Of a stretch of 64,000 bases of DNA, positions 43,380-53,885 are shown piece after piece; the stretch's first letter is position 1, and each line of letters begins with the position of its first letter. Location of the stretch: positions 124,001-188,000 of the forward strand of contig NZ_VFQE01000002.1 of assembly GCF_006717095.1 (NCBI RefSeq), in the 5' to 3' direction. Origin of the DNA: Blastococcus colisei (lineage in GTDB: Bacteria; Actinomycetota; Actinomycetes; Mycobacteriales; Geodermatophilaceae). Made by a program: the position numbers and the translations under genes. The notes under the pieces were generated by a model. That model made no database searches, was not told the DNA's origin, and saw only the letters and a program-made list of their open reading frames with translations.

Positions 43380-44180
43380 TCAGTCGGTCGGGAAGGTCAC
43401 CGTGCAGAGGATGCCCGTGCCGACCGGCTGCCGGCCTGCGCACGTGTCGCCGTAGTCCTCGTAGGCCGAGTCGAAGTCGGACTCCAGGAACAGCGAGTCG
43501 CAGGCGTCCATGTCGCCGCCGTAGCAGTCCTGGGCATAGCCGTCCAGCAGCGGGTCGTTCCCGAGTCCCTCCGGTGTCACGGTGGGCGGCGGAATCTCCC
43601 CGGACGGCTCGGACTCGGTCGGGGCGGAGGACGGGCGGGAGCTCGAGGGGCTGCTGCGCTCGGAAGTGGAGGGGCTGGCCTCGCTGCTGCTGGCGCTCGA
43701 GGTCGAGACGGCGGCGGTGGAGCCGCCGCCCTCGTCGCGCAGCAGCAACCACAGGGCTACACCTACGGCGGCCAGCACCACCACGCCCGCGACCGCCAGG
43801 GCGACCAGCGTGCTCTTGTTGCTCTTCGGCGGCTGCCCACCGGGCGGGCCCCACTGCTGGCCGGGCTGCCCGTACTGGCCATAGGGCTGCTGCCCGTAGC
43901 CGGGCTGCCCGTACGGCGGCTGCCCGTACGGCGGCAGCTGCCCGTACGGCGGCGGCTGACCCGGCTGCTGCCCGTAGGGCTGCTGTTGGCCGTAGGGCTG
44001 CTGCTGGCCGTAGCCCGGCTGACCGAACTGCCGCGTCTGGTCGCGCTGCCCCTCGCCACCCGGAGGACCGAACTGTCGGGTGGGCTCGTCGGCACCGTTC
44101 GGCGGGTTCCACCCCGGCCGGCCAGGATGCTCTCCACCAGGCTCGTTGCCGCCCTGCGGCGGGTACGGCGGCTGGGACAT
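43380..44180 (-). CDS. Pro/Gln/Tyr-rich membrane protein, paralogue 1
   Basis: 266 residues from the ATG at 44180 with GAGGAG upstream. The first ~120 residues contain repeated PYGQ and GYGQQ units; then one transmembrane helix ([24 protein letters not shown]), a Ser/Thr-rich linker and a C-terminal domain with four Cys ([31 protein letters not shown]). The C-terminal domain is shared with the next gene. It is presumably an extracytoplasmic domain of unknown role. Confidence 0.7.
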   Translation of the reverse strand: MSQPPYPPQGGNEPGGEHPGRPGWNPPNGADEPTRQFGPPGGEGQRDQTRQFGQPGYGQQQPYGQQQPYGQQPGQPPPYGQLPPYGQPPYGQPGYGQQPYGQYGQPGQQWGPPGGQPPKSNKSTLVALAVAGVVVLAAVGVALWLLLRDEGGGSTAAVSTSSASSSEASPSTSERSSPSSSRPSSAPTESEPSGEIPPPTVTPEGLGNDPLLDGYAQDCYGGDMDACDSLFLESDFDSAYEDYGDTCAGRQPVGTGILCTVTFPTD

Positions 44181-44289
44181 GGGCACTCCTCGAGGCGGCG
44201 ACGGGATCAGCGCTCGTGGATGGTAGGGCCCGGAGCCCCGCCGCCACAGCCGGCGCTGCTCGCGCCAATTCCCGGGGCACCCGCCTGGG

Positions 44290-44985
44290 CTACTCCAGCT
44301 CGGTGCAGCTCATGACGGTGTACTCCTTCACCCGGCCACCGCAGGTGGTCGCGTAGGTCTCGTAGTCCGACATCGGGGGCGACTCGTACAGGAGGTCATC
44401 GCACGCCTGCAGCGCCCCGTCGAAGCACAGCTGGGCGTAGTCGTCGAGGACGGGATCGGGCCCCAAGTCCTCCGGCGGCACGGGCGGGAACTGCTCAGAG
44501 GTCGGAACCGGTCCACTCGGGAACCCCAGGTCCTCGGGGAAGGCACCCATCGCCTCCTCCATCGCCTGTCTGGTCCCGTCGACGATGCCCCGCTCGACGG
44601 CGGATCCCACTCGCTCGGCCATCTCCTGGCCGATGTCCTCGGCGCTGGCGGTGAACAGCGCCGTGACCACGAGGCCGGAGCCGACCACTCCGATCAGCAA
44701 TCCGGCCACGGCCACCAGCGCGAGCAGGAGCGTCCCCGTCGGCCGCGCGGGAGCGGCCGCATGCGGACCGGAGGCCTGGGAACCGGCGACCGGCCCGCCA
44801 GGAGGGACGGGCGGCGCCCAGGACGGCGCCCAGGACGGCGCCCAGGACGGCGTTGGCGGCGGCGCCCAACCCGAGGGGTCCGACCGCGTCGCCGCCTCGG
44901 CCGAGGACTGAGCGGAGGGCTGACCCGACGGCTGCGGGGACGACGGCGCCGGACCGTCCACGGGCGGGGTGGGCGGTTGCGACAA
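44290..44985 (-). CDS. Pro-rich membrane protein, paralogue 2 (TTG start)
   Basis: 231 residues from a proposed TTG at 44985: gaggagttccc then TTGTCGCAACCG matches gaggagtgccc then ATGTCCCAGCCG of the neighbouring paralogue. It has a Pro/Ser-rich start with [12 protein letters not shown] repeats, one transmembrane helix ([23 protein letters not shown]), and the same four-Cys C-terminal domain ([36 protein letters not shown]). The two genes are a tandem duplication. Confidence 0.7.
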   Translation of the reverse strand: MSQPPTPPVDGPAPSSPQPSGQPSAQSSAEAATRSDPSGWAPPPTPSWAPSWAPSWAPPVPPGGPVAGSQASGPHAAAPARPTGTLLLALVAVAGLLIGVVGSGLVVTALFTASAEDIGQEMAERVGSAVERGIVDGTRQAMEEAMGAFPEDLGFPSGPVPTSEQFPPVPPEDLGPDPVLDDYAQLCFDGALQACDDLLYESPPMSDYETYATTCGGRVKEYTVMSCTELE

Positions 44986-45140
44986 GGGAACTCCTCGGCT
45001 CGATGCGTGCGGCCGGCAGGGTCCCGCCGTCGCCGCCGTCATCGGCTCCCCGGGACCGGACCGGAACCGCACGTCCACCCGCTGATGTCTAGGGTCCCTT
45101 GCGGAGCACTGTCACCATCCACCACACCCGGGAGCGCAGC

Positions 45141-46544
45141 GTGGCCCCTCAGCAGGACGGCACCGAGTACCGCATCGAACACGACTCCATGGGGGAGGTC
45201 CGCGTTCCGGCCTGGGCGAAGTGGCGGGCCCAGACCCAGCGCGCCGTCGAGAACTTCCCGATCTCGGGAACCCCCATCGAACGGGAGCTCATCGGTGCGC
45301 TGGCCGCGATCAAGGGTGCCGCCGCCACGGTGAACGCCGACCTCGGGGTGCTCGACCGCGAGATCGCCGCCGCCGTCGCCGAGGCCGCCACGCGCGTGGC
45401 CACCGGAGAGTTCGACGAGCACTTCCCGATCGACGTCTTCCAGACCGGTTCGGGGACGTCGAGCAACATGAACACCAACGAGGTCATCGCCACCCTCGCC
45501 ACCGAGGCGCTCGGCCGGCCCGTGCACCCGAACGACCACGTCAACGCATCGCAGTCGTCCAACGATGTCTTCCCGTCGGCGATCCACATCGCCGCCACCC
45601 GCGCCATCGTCGTGACGCTGATCCCGGCGCTGCAGCACCTCGAGGCCTCCCTGGAGCGCAAGGCCGAGGAGTTCGCCGAGGTCGTCAAGAGCGGCCGGAC
45701 CCACCTGATGGACGCCACCCCGGTCACCCTGGGCCAGGAGTTCGGCGGCTACGCGGCAGCCGTCCGCTACGGCGTCGAGCGCCTGCAGGCCTCGCTCCCC
45801 CGGGTCGGCGAGCTGCCGCTGGGCGGCACAGCGGTGGGCACCGGCATCAACACCCCGCCCGGCTTCGCCGCCGCCATCATCGAGATGCTCGCCGCCGACA
45901 TGGACCTGCCGCTCTCGGAGGCGCGCAACCACTTCGAGGCGCAGAGCTCGCGGGACGCGCTGGTGGAGGCCTCGGGCCAGCTCAAGACCATCGCCGTCGG
46001 CCTGGTGAAGATCGCCAACGACCTGCGCTGGATGGGTTCGGGCCCGCGGACCGGGCTCGGCGAGATCTTCCTCCCCGACCTCCAGCCGGGCAGCTCGATC
46101 ATGCCGGGCAAGGTGAACCCGGTGATCCCGGAGGCGACCATCCAGGTCGCCGCCCAGGTCATCGGCAACGACGCCGCCGTCACCTTCGCCGGGACGACGG
46201 GCAACTTCGAGCTCAACGTGACCCTGCCGCTGATGGCCCGCAACGTGCTGGAGTCCATCCGCCTGCTGGCCAACGTCAGCCGCATCCTGGCCGACCGGAC
46301 CGTCGACGGCATCACCGCCAACGTGGACCGGTGCCGCGAGCTGGCCGAGTCCTCGCCCTCGATCGTGACGCCGCTGAACAAGTACATCGGCTACGAGGAA
46401 GCGGCGATCGTGGCCAAGCAGTCGCTGAAGGAGCAGAAGACGATCCGCCAGGTCGTCCTGGAGCGCGGCTACGTGGAGCAGGGCAAGCTCACCGAGCAGC
46501 AGCTCGACGAGGCTCTCGACGTCCTCTCGATGACCCACCCGTGA
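45141..46544 (+). CDS. fumC: Class II fumarate hydratase
   Basis: 467 residues from GTG 45141. Conserved regions are [46 protein letters not shown] and the signature [15 protein letters not shown]. It hydrates fumarate to malate in the TCA cycle, directly after the SdhABC reaction. The fumC and glpX neighbourhood is conserved in actinobacteria. Upstream in-frame codons from 45099 look non-coding. Confidence 0.95.
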   Translation: MAPQQDGTEYRIEHDSMGEVRVPAWAKWRAQTQRAVENFPISGTPIERELIGALAAIKGAAATVNADLGVLDREIAAAVAEAATRVATGEFDEHFPIDVFQTGSGTSSNMNTNEVIATLATEALGRPVHPNDHVNASQSSNDVFPSAIHIAATRAIVVTLIPALQHLEASLERKAEEFAEVVKSGRTHLMDATPVTLGQEFGGYAAAVRYGVERLQASLPRVGELPLGGTAVGTGINTPPGFAAAIIEMLAADMDLPLSEARNHFEAQSSRDALVEASGQLKTIAVGLVKIANDLRWMGSGPRTGLGEIFLPDLQPGSSIMPGKVNPVIPEATIQVAAQVIGNDAAVTFAGTTGNFELNVTLPLMARNVLESIRLLANVSRILADRTVDGITANVDRCRELAESSPSIVTPLNKYIGYEEAAIVAKQSLKEQKTIRQVVLERGYVEQGKLTEQQLDEALDVLSMTHP

Positions 46545-46712
46545 CGAAGGGGGCGGGCGGTCCGGTGTCGCGTCCAGCGCGGGACACCACGGCCTGCCCG
46601 CCCGAGGGTCGGGCCCAGCGGCGGCGCCCGGGGTCACTGCGGAGCCGGCACCTGCCGATTCAGTGAGACGTGGACGGGGACCGGCCTCGCCCGTAGCGCT
46701 GGAGGCTGAGCC

Positions 46713-48599
46713 GTGCACCGTCCCCCGGACCACTCACCCGGAGTCATCGCCGAGAACCGGCGACACTACGAACTCCTGGTCGAGATGGCCCGGCACTACG
46801 CCGGGCAGGGCGACGTGGAACACACGCTCCGGGCGGCGATGCTGGCCGGCAACTACGCCTGGCTCGCTCCGGTGGGTCTGCTGAGCGATCTACGCCTCGA
46901 GCGCACCGTGGTCCGCGCCGTCCGGGGTTCGGGCCGGGTCGAGGTCGACGGCGAGCGCCGCCGGGGACGGATCCTGCACGTCCTGTCCGAGGCCTACTCC
47001 ATCGGTGGTCACACCCGGCTGGTGTGGCGGTGGATGAACCTGGACGAGCGCACCAGCGACGTCGTCCTGACCAACCAGCTCGGTCCGGTACCCGACCGCC
47101 TCGTCGAGTCGGTGCGCGACGCGGGCGGTGACCTGCACGACCTGCGATCGACCGCCCACGACCTCCTGGACCGGGCCCGCGCACTCCGCCAGCACATGGA
47201 CCGGGCGGATCTCGTCGTCCTGCACGTGCACCCCTACGACGCCGTCGCGCTCGCCGCCGTCAACCTGCCCGGCGTCCGTCCGCCCGTGGTGTACGAGAAC
47301 CATGCCGACCTCTCGTTCTGGCTCGGCGTCGCCGGCGCTGATCTGCTGTGCGACCTGCGCACCCATGCCCGCGAGCTCGACGTCGAACTGCGCCGCGTGC
47401 CCGACGCGCGGATCGGCGTGCTGCCCATGCCGGTCGAGGCGATGACGTCGTCCCCGGGCGACGCGCTGCGCCGCGAACTCGGCATCCGCCCCGACGCCGT
47501 CGTGGCCCTGACCGTCAGCGACAACTGGAAGGTGGCCGCCTGCTGGGGTCGCGGGATGCACCACGTGCTCGACCGCGTCCTGCACTGGTCCCCTCAGCTG
47601 AGCTTCGTGCTCGTCGGCGTCACGCCCGACGCGAACTGGGACCGCCTGAGCAAGCGCTACCCCGGACGGGTCTTCGTGGTGGGGAGGGTGCCCGACTCTG
47701 CCCCGTACTTCGCCCTCGGCGACATCTACCTCGAGTCCTACCCGACCCGAGCCGGGACGACGCCGCTGGAGGCGGCCATGCTCGGTCTGCCGGTCGTCGC
47801 GCTGGCCGACGCCCCCGAGGGGGATCCTGCGCGCATCTTCCAGACGTGCTCTCCCGGACTCGACGAGCGCCCCGTCGCGACCACCCCCGAGCAGTTCGCC
47901 GTGGCCGTGCGCCGCCTCGCCGTCGACCCCGAGCTGAGGCGGTCGGAGGGGGCCGACGCCCGGGCCGGGGTGCTCGCGGTGCACGACGGATCCGGATGGC
48001 GCTCGCGGCTGGAGTCCCTGTACGAGCAGGCACGCTCTCTCCCGGCCGGCAGCATCGACGAGCTGGGGGATTCGCCCACGGACGACCGGTACGGCGCCCT
48101 GTTGCTCAGCGCGTTCTCCCCGGCTCCGGCCAGCCCCGATCCTCGACGCATGGCCGGGCCCCTCGGGACCCTGTTCGACGCCACGATGGAGTCGGACCTG
48201 AGCGCGGCGCTCATCCGCGAGGTGGACTCTCCGATCCTCGCCCGTGTGGCACAGGGGTGGCAGGACCACCCGGCATGGACGAGCCGGTTGCTCGCGCTCG
48301 CTGCCGTCCACCCGCGTCTGAGGGTGAGCCTGCCGTTCGTCGCGGACGACGACGTGCAGGGGACGCGCAGCGTCGCCTGCCTGACCGCACTGCTCGCCGA
48401 CGTGGGGCAGACCCCGGACGACTGCGGCGACATCGGGCTGGAGAGCCACGCGCCACACAGCACCGTCACGGTGCCCGGGGAACTGACGCCGACGGACGAG
48501 GCCCTCGACCGGGTCGAGCGGCTGGTGTCCTCACCGCTGTTGGGCGGCGTCCTTTCGGCGACCGCCCACGCCCAGGAACTGCAGCCGCTCGCCGTGTGA
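46713..48599 (+). CDS. Glycosyltransferase-like protein (GT4/GT-B fold)
   Basis: 628 residues from a GTG preceded by GGAGGCTGAGCC. The N-terminal ~50 residues resemble a tetratricopeptide-like helix pair (AENRRHYELLVEMARHYAGQGDVEHTLRAAML). The middle is a GT-B transferase: VLSEAYSIGGHTRLVWRW, then SFVLVGVTPDANWDRL, VFVVGRVPD and SYPTRAGTTPLEAAMLGLPVVAL with the nucleotide-sugar-binding Glu region. The C-terminal ~180 residues are unassigned. Acceptor and sugar are unknown; it is probably cytoplasmic. Confidence 0.75.
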   Translation: MHRPPDHSPGVIAENRRHYELLVEMARHYAGQGDVEHTLRAAMLAGNYAWLAPVGLLSDLRLERTVVRAVRGSGRVEVDGERRRGRILHVLSEAYSIGGHTRLVWRWMNLDERTSDVVLTNQLGPVPDRLVESVRDAGGDLHDLRSTAHDLLDRARALRQHMDRADLVVLHVHPYDAVALAAVNLPGVRPPVVYENHADLSFWLGVAGADLLCDLRTHARELDVELRRVPDARIGVLPMPVEAMTSSPGDALRRELGIRPDAVVALTVSDNWKVAACWGRGMHHVLDRVLHWSPQLSFVLVGVTPDANWDRLSKRYPGRVFVVGRVPDSAPYFALGDIYLESYPTRAGTTPLEAAMLGLPVVALADAPEGDPARIFQTCSPGLDERPVATTPEQFAVAVRRLAVDPELRRSEGADARAGVLAVHDGSGWRSRLESLYEQARSLPAGSIDELGDSPTDDRYGALLLSAFSPAPASPDPRRMAGPLGTLFDATMESDLSAALIREVDSPILARVAQGWQDHPAWTSRLLALAAVHPRLRVSLPFVADDDVQGTRSVACLTALLADVGQTPDDCGDIGLESHAPHSTVTVPGELTPTDEALDRVERLVSSPLLGGVLSATAHAQELQPLAV

Positions 48600-48640
48600 G
48601 GGTCGCTCGCCGGCCGATAGGGGCCTAACGTCTCCCCGTG

Positions 48641-49957
<1,317 letters not shown>

Positions 49958-49982
49958 CCTGACCGCCCGGCACTCCGGCGCC

Positions 49983-50028
49983 ATCGGGCCGGGCAGCCTT
50001 CCCACCTGGGAGGGCTGCCCGGCCCGAT
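49983..50028. terminator. Strong hairpin after gltA
   Basis: Arms starting atcgggccgggcagcc and ending ggctgcccggcccgat pair over at least 16 bp with a further TTCCC/GGGA extension around a short loop. It begins 26 nt after the gltA stop. The T-tract is missing, as expected for high-GC hosts. Confidence 0.75.
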
Positions 50029-50098
50029 CCCTGCCCGCCGACGCCGCCCCCTACGGTGGGGGCGCCCACCGAGGGCAGCGCACCCCAGGAGGACCGTG

Positions 50099-50293
50099 AT
50101 GACCGAGCCGCCGTCGGGCGACGACGTCCTCGTCGTGCCTCCGATCCCCCTCGCCAGCGGCAGCATGCTGGAGCCGGACGGCGACGGTCCGCCGGTCCGC
50201 ATCAGCAAGGTCGAGGTCGTCGTCTCCACCGAGGACGGCGGCGAGCTGCGCATCCCCCTGACCCATCGCCACGGCGCCTGGTGGGCGCCCTGA
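50099..50293 (+). CDS. Small hypothetical protein
   Basis: 64 residues from the ATG at 50099, six nt after AGGAGG (the GTG at 50096 would be too close to it). Sequence includes VVPPIPLASGSMLEPDGDGPP and VVVSTEDGGELRIPLTHRHGAWWAP. No known domain. The excellent ribosome site supports expression. Confidence 0.6.
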   Translation: MTEPPSGDDVLVVPPIPLASGSMLEPDGDGPPVRISKVEVVVSTEDGGELRIPLTHRHGAWWAP

Positions 50294-50335
50294 CCCCTCC
50301 CCCGCACGGGTCACCGACGCCGTCCCCCCGGAAGG

Positions 50336-50359
50336 TTCACCCTCACCCCGAGGGGTGAA
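50336..50359. promoter_or_regulatory. Inverted repeat in the leader of the NlpC/P60 gene
   Basis: TTCACCC (50336-50342) and GGGTGAA (50353-50359) form a 7-bp inverted repeat 120 nt before the cell-wall hydrolase. It could be a regulator site or part of a structured leader. Leaders of actinobacterial cell-wall hydrolase genes sometimes carry the c-di-AMP riboswitch, but its conserved blocks could not be identified here. Confidence 0.3.
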
Positions 50360-50479
50360 GCGCCCGCACACCCCCGTTCAGCGATCCCCCTCGGCACGTC
50401 GATACGAGGTCAGAACGCTTCGGCTGCACCCGCAGCCGGAGCAGGCCACGGAACGACGAGACCGCCGGGGGACGCTGCA

Positions 50480-52486
50480 GTGCCTGCATCGCGCACGTCT
50501 CCCCGTCCCGGGGGCCCCGCCCGGCCGGTCCCCAGCGCCCGCGAGGCGCAGGCGCTCCGCGAGGCGCTCGCACTGCGCTCGGCGCTCGCCGCCGGCCAGC
50601 CCCTCACGCCCGCACAGGCCGCCGCCCTCCGCACCGCGACCGGTGCCGCCGTGCGCACCGCTCCGGGCGCTGCCCGGACGACCGGCCGCTCCCCCGCCCG
50701 CCGTCCTGCCGCGGCGCGGTCGACGACCCAGCGCCCGACGACCCAGCGCCCGACGACCCAGCGCCCGGCGACCCGCCCCGCCCGGCGGAAGCCCACTCGG
50801 TCCCCCGACCGGACCGGGGCGAGCTGGTCCGTCCGTCTCCGGGTGGTCGCACTGGGCACGCTCCTGATGCCGGTCGTGGCCACCCTGGTGCTGCCCGGCA
50901 CCGACGGCACCGGACCGGGCGAGGGCCCCAGCGACACCATGGCCCTCGCTCTCACCGCACAGAGCTCGCTGCTCCAGGACGCCGGGCACTACCGGCAGCT
51001 GGAACAGGAGGTGGCCCAGCGACGCACCGAGCTGCAGCAGGCGCGCCAGACCGAGCAGGCAGCCCTGGAACAGGTGCAGGCGCAGCAGCAGACGATCGGC
51101 GCGACGGCGGCGGAGCGCTACCGGGCCACCCCCCAGCAGCGCCATCCCCTCCTGGGTCTCAGCGTGCGCGACGGGGACGCCACCGCCGGCGCCCTCCTCG
51201 GGCAGGCGGTGGCCGATGGCGCCGACCTCGCCCTGGCCGGTGACATCGTCCGCGCCGAGCGCGCCACCGTGTCCCTCGCCGTCGCCGGCAGCCGCGTCGC
51301 GCAGGCGCGGTCGGCCGTCGCGGCCGCCCGCGCCCGCGCCGACGCCGTCCTCGCGACGGTGCGGTCGGCCGTCGGCGACCTGACCCCGGAGATCACCTCG
51401 GCGCTCGCCGGCCTGGGCGTGGTGCCGGTCGCCGGGCCTCAGCAGGCGCGCAACGAGCAGGCGGTGGCCCGCTGGCAGCACTACCTCGCCCAGGTGAGCG
51501 GCGCCGGCATCGAGCTTCCCACTGCGGCGCAGATCGCCGACCCCACGAACCTCCCCGGCGGCTTGTCCCCCGCCCTCGACGCGTCCGGTCAGCCGATCCC
51601 CGGGGTCGTCTGGGCGATCGTCGGCAGCAGCCCCGTCACGGTGCTGCCGGCCGAGACGGTCGCGGCGGTCAGCAGCGCGCTGTCCCAGCTGGGCAAGCCC
51701 TACGTCCCGGGCGCCAGCGGCCCCGACACCTACGACTGCGGCGGCTTCACCTCGGCGTCCTGGCTGCTGGCCGGCTACGCCGTCCCGGCGCCCCCGCAGG
51801 ACCAGTGGGCGACCGGTGCGGCCGTCCCCCTCGCCGACGTGCAGGTCGGCGACCTGGTGTACGCGCCGGGTGGGCAGGACGTCGGCATCTATCTCGGCGA
51901 CGGTGAGGTCATCGCGGCCTCGGCGGGCACCTACCAGGTGTCGGTGCGTCCCATGACCGCCGGATCGTCGGCGACGCGCGTGACTCTGCCGGCGCCGGCG
52001 CAGGCCAACGCGCCGCTGCCCGTGGCCGAGGCCGGAGCCTGTGGCGCGGCCCTGCCGCCGCCGGGCGAGCGCACGGCGGCCTGGGGTGGCTGGAGCAACG
52101 GTCAGATCCCGGGCGACGCCCTGTGCCGGCTCGGCGTCCACCGGCACGCCTTGCGCTGCGACGCCGCGGCGTCCTACGGGCAGCTCGACGCCGCCTACGC
52201 GGCCGCGTTCGGCACCCGGCTGTGCATCACCGACTCCTACCGCTCCCTCGGCGGGCAGGTCTCGGCGTTCGCCCGCAAGCCGAAGCTGGCGGCAGTGCCC
52301 GGGACGTCGAACCACGGCTGGGCCCTGGCGGTCGACCTGTGCGGCGGGATCAACGTCGCTGGCTCGGCGCAGTGGACCTGGATGACGGCCAACGCCGCAC
52401 GGTTCGGATTCGTCCAGCCGGCCTGGGCCTCCCCCGGCGGGGAGAAGCCGGAGCCGTGGCACTGGGAGTACGGCTACATCAGCTGA
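50480..52486 (+). CDS. Two-domain cell-wall hydrolase: NlpC/P60 plus VanY-type carboxypeptidase
   Basis: 668 residues from GTG 50480. A disordered Arg/Thr-rich start contains TTQRP repeats (about 77-95); a membrane helix lies near 117-135 (VRLRVVALGTLLMPVVATLVLPG); a coiled coil follows (LEQEVAQRRTELQQARQTEQ). The NlpC/P60 domain has its Cys at about 420 (YDCGGFTS), but the usual catalytic His before VGIYLG is replaced by Asp (GGQDVGIYLG, about 467). The C-terminal M15 domain is intact: DSYRS, SNHGWALAVD and the WHWE metal motif near 658-661. It would cleave peptidoglycan stem peptides outside the cell. Confidence 0.85.
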   Translation: MPASRTSPRPGGPARPVPSAREAQALREALALRSALAAGQPLTPAQAAALRTATGAAVRTAPGAARTTGRSPARRPAAARSTTQRPTTQRPTTQRPATRPARRKPTRSPDRTGASWSVRLRVVALGTLLMPVVATLVLPGTDGTGPGEGPSDTMALALTAQSSLLQDAGHYRQLEQEVAQRRTELQQARQTEQAALEQVQAQQQTIGATAAERYRATPQQRHPLLGLSVRDGDATAGALLGQAVADGADLALAGDIVRAERATVSLAVAGSRVAQARSAVAAARARADAVLATVRSAVGDLTPEITSALAGLGVVPVAGPQQARNEQAVARWQHYLAQVSGAGIELPTAAQIADPTNLPGGLSPALDASGQPIPGVVWAIVGSSPVTVLPAETVAAVSSALSQLGKPYVPGASGPDTYDCGGFTSASWLLAGYAVPAPPQDQWATGAAVPLADVQVGDLVYAPGGQDVGIYLGDGEVIAASAGTYQVSVRPMTAGSSATRVTLPAPAQANAPLPVAEAGACGAALPPPGERTAAWGGWSNGQIPGDALCRLGVHRHALRCDAAASYGQLDAAYAAAFGTRLCITDSYRSLGGQVSAFARKPKLAAVPGTSNHGWALAVDLCGGINVAGSAQWTWMTANAARFGFVQPAWASPGGEKPEPWHWEYGYIS

Positions 52487-52504
52487 CCGGGCGGCCGGCA
52501 GGCC

Positions 52505-53266
52505 TCAGAGCCACGACAGGTCGGCGAGGCGCGACCAGGCGAGCGTGACGCTCGCCTCCGTCGTCTCACCCGCCAGGCGGGCCGCGACCGCCGGGCCCGC
52601 GCAGGCCACCGGCCGTCGCGGCGTGACGACGACGTGCATGTCGGTCAGGTCCAGTCCGGCAGCCTGGATCCGCTCGAGCATCCGGCGGGGTGCGACGAGC
52701 GCGGCGCTGGCGAGCACGGGGACCTCCGGGTGCGCCCAGAGCGCGACCGGCCCCTCCACCCGCAGGGTGAGCGGGACGTCGTGCGCCCGACCGGTGGCCG
52801 AGGCACGGGTGCGCCCGATCGTGTCGGCGTCCGCCGAGGACGACGGCGTCCACGGCAGGGCCAGCGCTCCCCGGCGGACGACGATGCGCCAGCCGACGGA
52901 GGTCTCGCTGCGGTCGGACCAGTCGAGGACGGCGATCCCGGTGGCTGCGGCGGCGGCGTCGGTGACCGGCCGGTGGGCCACCCAGGAGACGAGCGCGGCG
53001 GCGATGCCCTCGTGCGTCGGGGACACCCCGGCACGCGTCATGTCGTCGGCGAGCTCGCCGAGGTGGGTCCGCACCCGCCGCTCGTCCTCCTCGAGCACGA
53101 CCAGCGACCCGGCGCCGGAGCGCTGGACGACGTGGAGTCGGAGGCGGGAGGTGGTCAGCGCCGGCAGCACCGTGTCGGCCACCTCGCGGAGGTCCGCGAC
53201 GCCGATGCGCACCGGTCGCAGCCGCTGCAGGAGACCGGCGGAGCCGCCGAAACGGGTGTCGGTCAT
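52505..53266 (-). CDS. Unknown protein, second gene of a coupled pair
   Basis: 253 residues from the ATG at 53266, which overlaps the upstream gene stop by 4 nt. The chain looks globular and mixed alpha/beta (ALTTSRLRLHVVQRSGAGSLVVLEEDERRVR, GIAVLDWSDRSETSVGWRIVVRRGAL, DMHVVVTPRRPVACAGPAVAARL). There are no membrane segments or recognised motifs. It is co-translated with the 115-residue gene, so the two products probably work together. Confidence 0.6.
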   Translation of the reverse strand: MTDTRFGGSAGLLQRLRPVRIGVADLREVADTVLPALTTSRLRLHVVQRSGAGSLVVLEEDERRVRTHLGELADDMTRAGVSPTHEGIAAALVSWVAHRPVTDAAAAATGIAVLDWSDRSETSVGWRIVVRRGALALPWTPSSSADADTIGRTRASATGRAHDVPLTLRVEGPVALWAHPEVPVLASAALVAPRRMLERIQAAGLDLTDMHVVVTPRRPVACAGPAVAARLAGETTEASVTLAWSRLADLSWL

Positions 53267-53610
53267 TCGCCGGCACTCCCGTCGAGCAGCGCGCGGATTG
53301 GGTCCGGCAGCTCGGTCAGCGACAGGACGCTCGCCAGCTCGGCCGCGCTCAGCCGCACCGGCAGCACGTCGGAGTCCCAGCCGGTGGCCCGCCGGACCCG
53401 CGCCGCCGACGCCGGCCAGACAGCGTCGCGGGCGGCGGCGACGTGGAGCTCGGTGAGGACGTCCTCGAGGTGGAGAGCGGCGACGGGATGGACCGGCCGA
53501 CTCGTCAAGGCCTGACGCACCGTCGTGGCCAGTTGCGTCCGCTGATCGGCGGCGAGCCAGTGCGGGACGAGGATCTCGACCCCGGACTCGCCGGCCGGGA
53601 GGGCGCTCAT
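53263..53610 (-). CDS. Unknown protein, first gene of a coupled pair
   Basis: 115 residues starting SALPAGESGVEILVPHWLAADQ. Helical content is high (RTQLATTVRQALTSRP, HLEDVLTELHVAAARDAVW). No family is recognised. Its stop overlaps the next gene (ATGA). It lies next to the split palindromic repeat and insertion sequence on the right. Confidence 0.55.
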   Translation of the reverse strand: MSALPAGESGVEILVPHWLAADQRTQLATTVRQALTSRPVHPVAALHLEDVLTELHVAAARDAVWPASAARVRRATGWDSDVLPVRLSAAELASVLSLTELPDPIRALLDGSAGE

Positions 53611-53837
53611 TCCGGGTACCCGTGGCCGGCGGGTCGCCGTCCGGCACCGTCCGGCACCGCGGCGACGCGGTGGCGGGTGCGGCTGCGGGGCGTCACGTGG
53701 TGGATATCGGCAGCCCGGCACCCGGACGGACCCCTGCGGGCAGCATTTCCCGCCGTCGACCGGTGGTGGCACCGTTCGACGCCAGGTCGGCTCCCGCGTT
53801 CCCCGTCCGTGGCCGTCAGCCCGCGCGCCGTTCCGTT

Positions 53838-53885
53838 CGATGATCAGGGTTCCTGATCATCGAGGGTCCTCCCTCACCGTCGACG
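53838..53885 (-). repeat. Intergenic palindromic repeat unit, copy 2, left half
   Basis: Contains the perfect palindrome cgatgatcagg/cctgatcatcg (53838-53862) and half of the GGGTCCTCCC palindrome up to CGTCGACG. The rest of the unit is at 55767-55808, on the other side of the insertion sequence. The orientation is inverted relative to copies 1 and 3. Confidence 0.75.

Noticed and set aside
45039-46733. Long minus-strand open frame opposite fumC
   Set aside because: Pure shadow of fumC; no family features, low-complexity composition.
50294-50479. c-di-AMP (ydaO-type) riboswitch before the cell-wall hydrolase gene
   Set aside because: Position would fit, but the conserved blocks of that riboswitch could not be matched; only an inverted repeat is seen. 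A covariance search would decide.
50378-52462. Long minus-strand open frame (694 codons) opposite the cell-wall hydrolase gene
   Set aside because: Gly/Arg/Val-rich composition typical of the antisense frame of a GC-rich gene; the plus strand encodes recognisable NlpC/P60 and M15 motifs.
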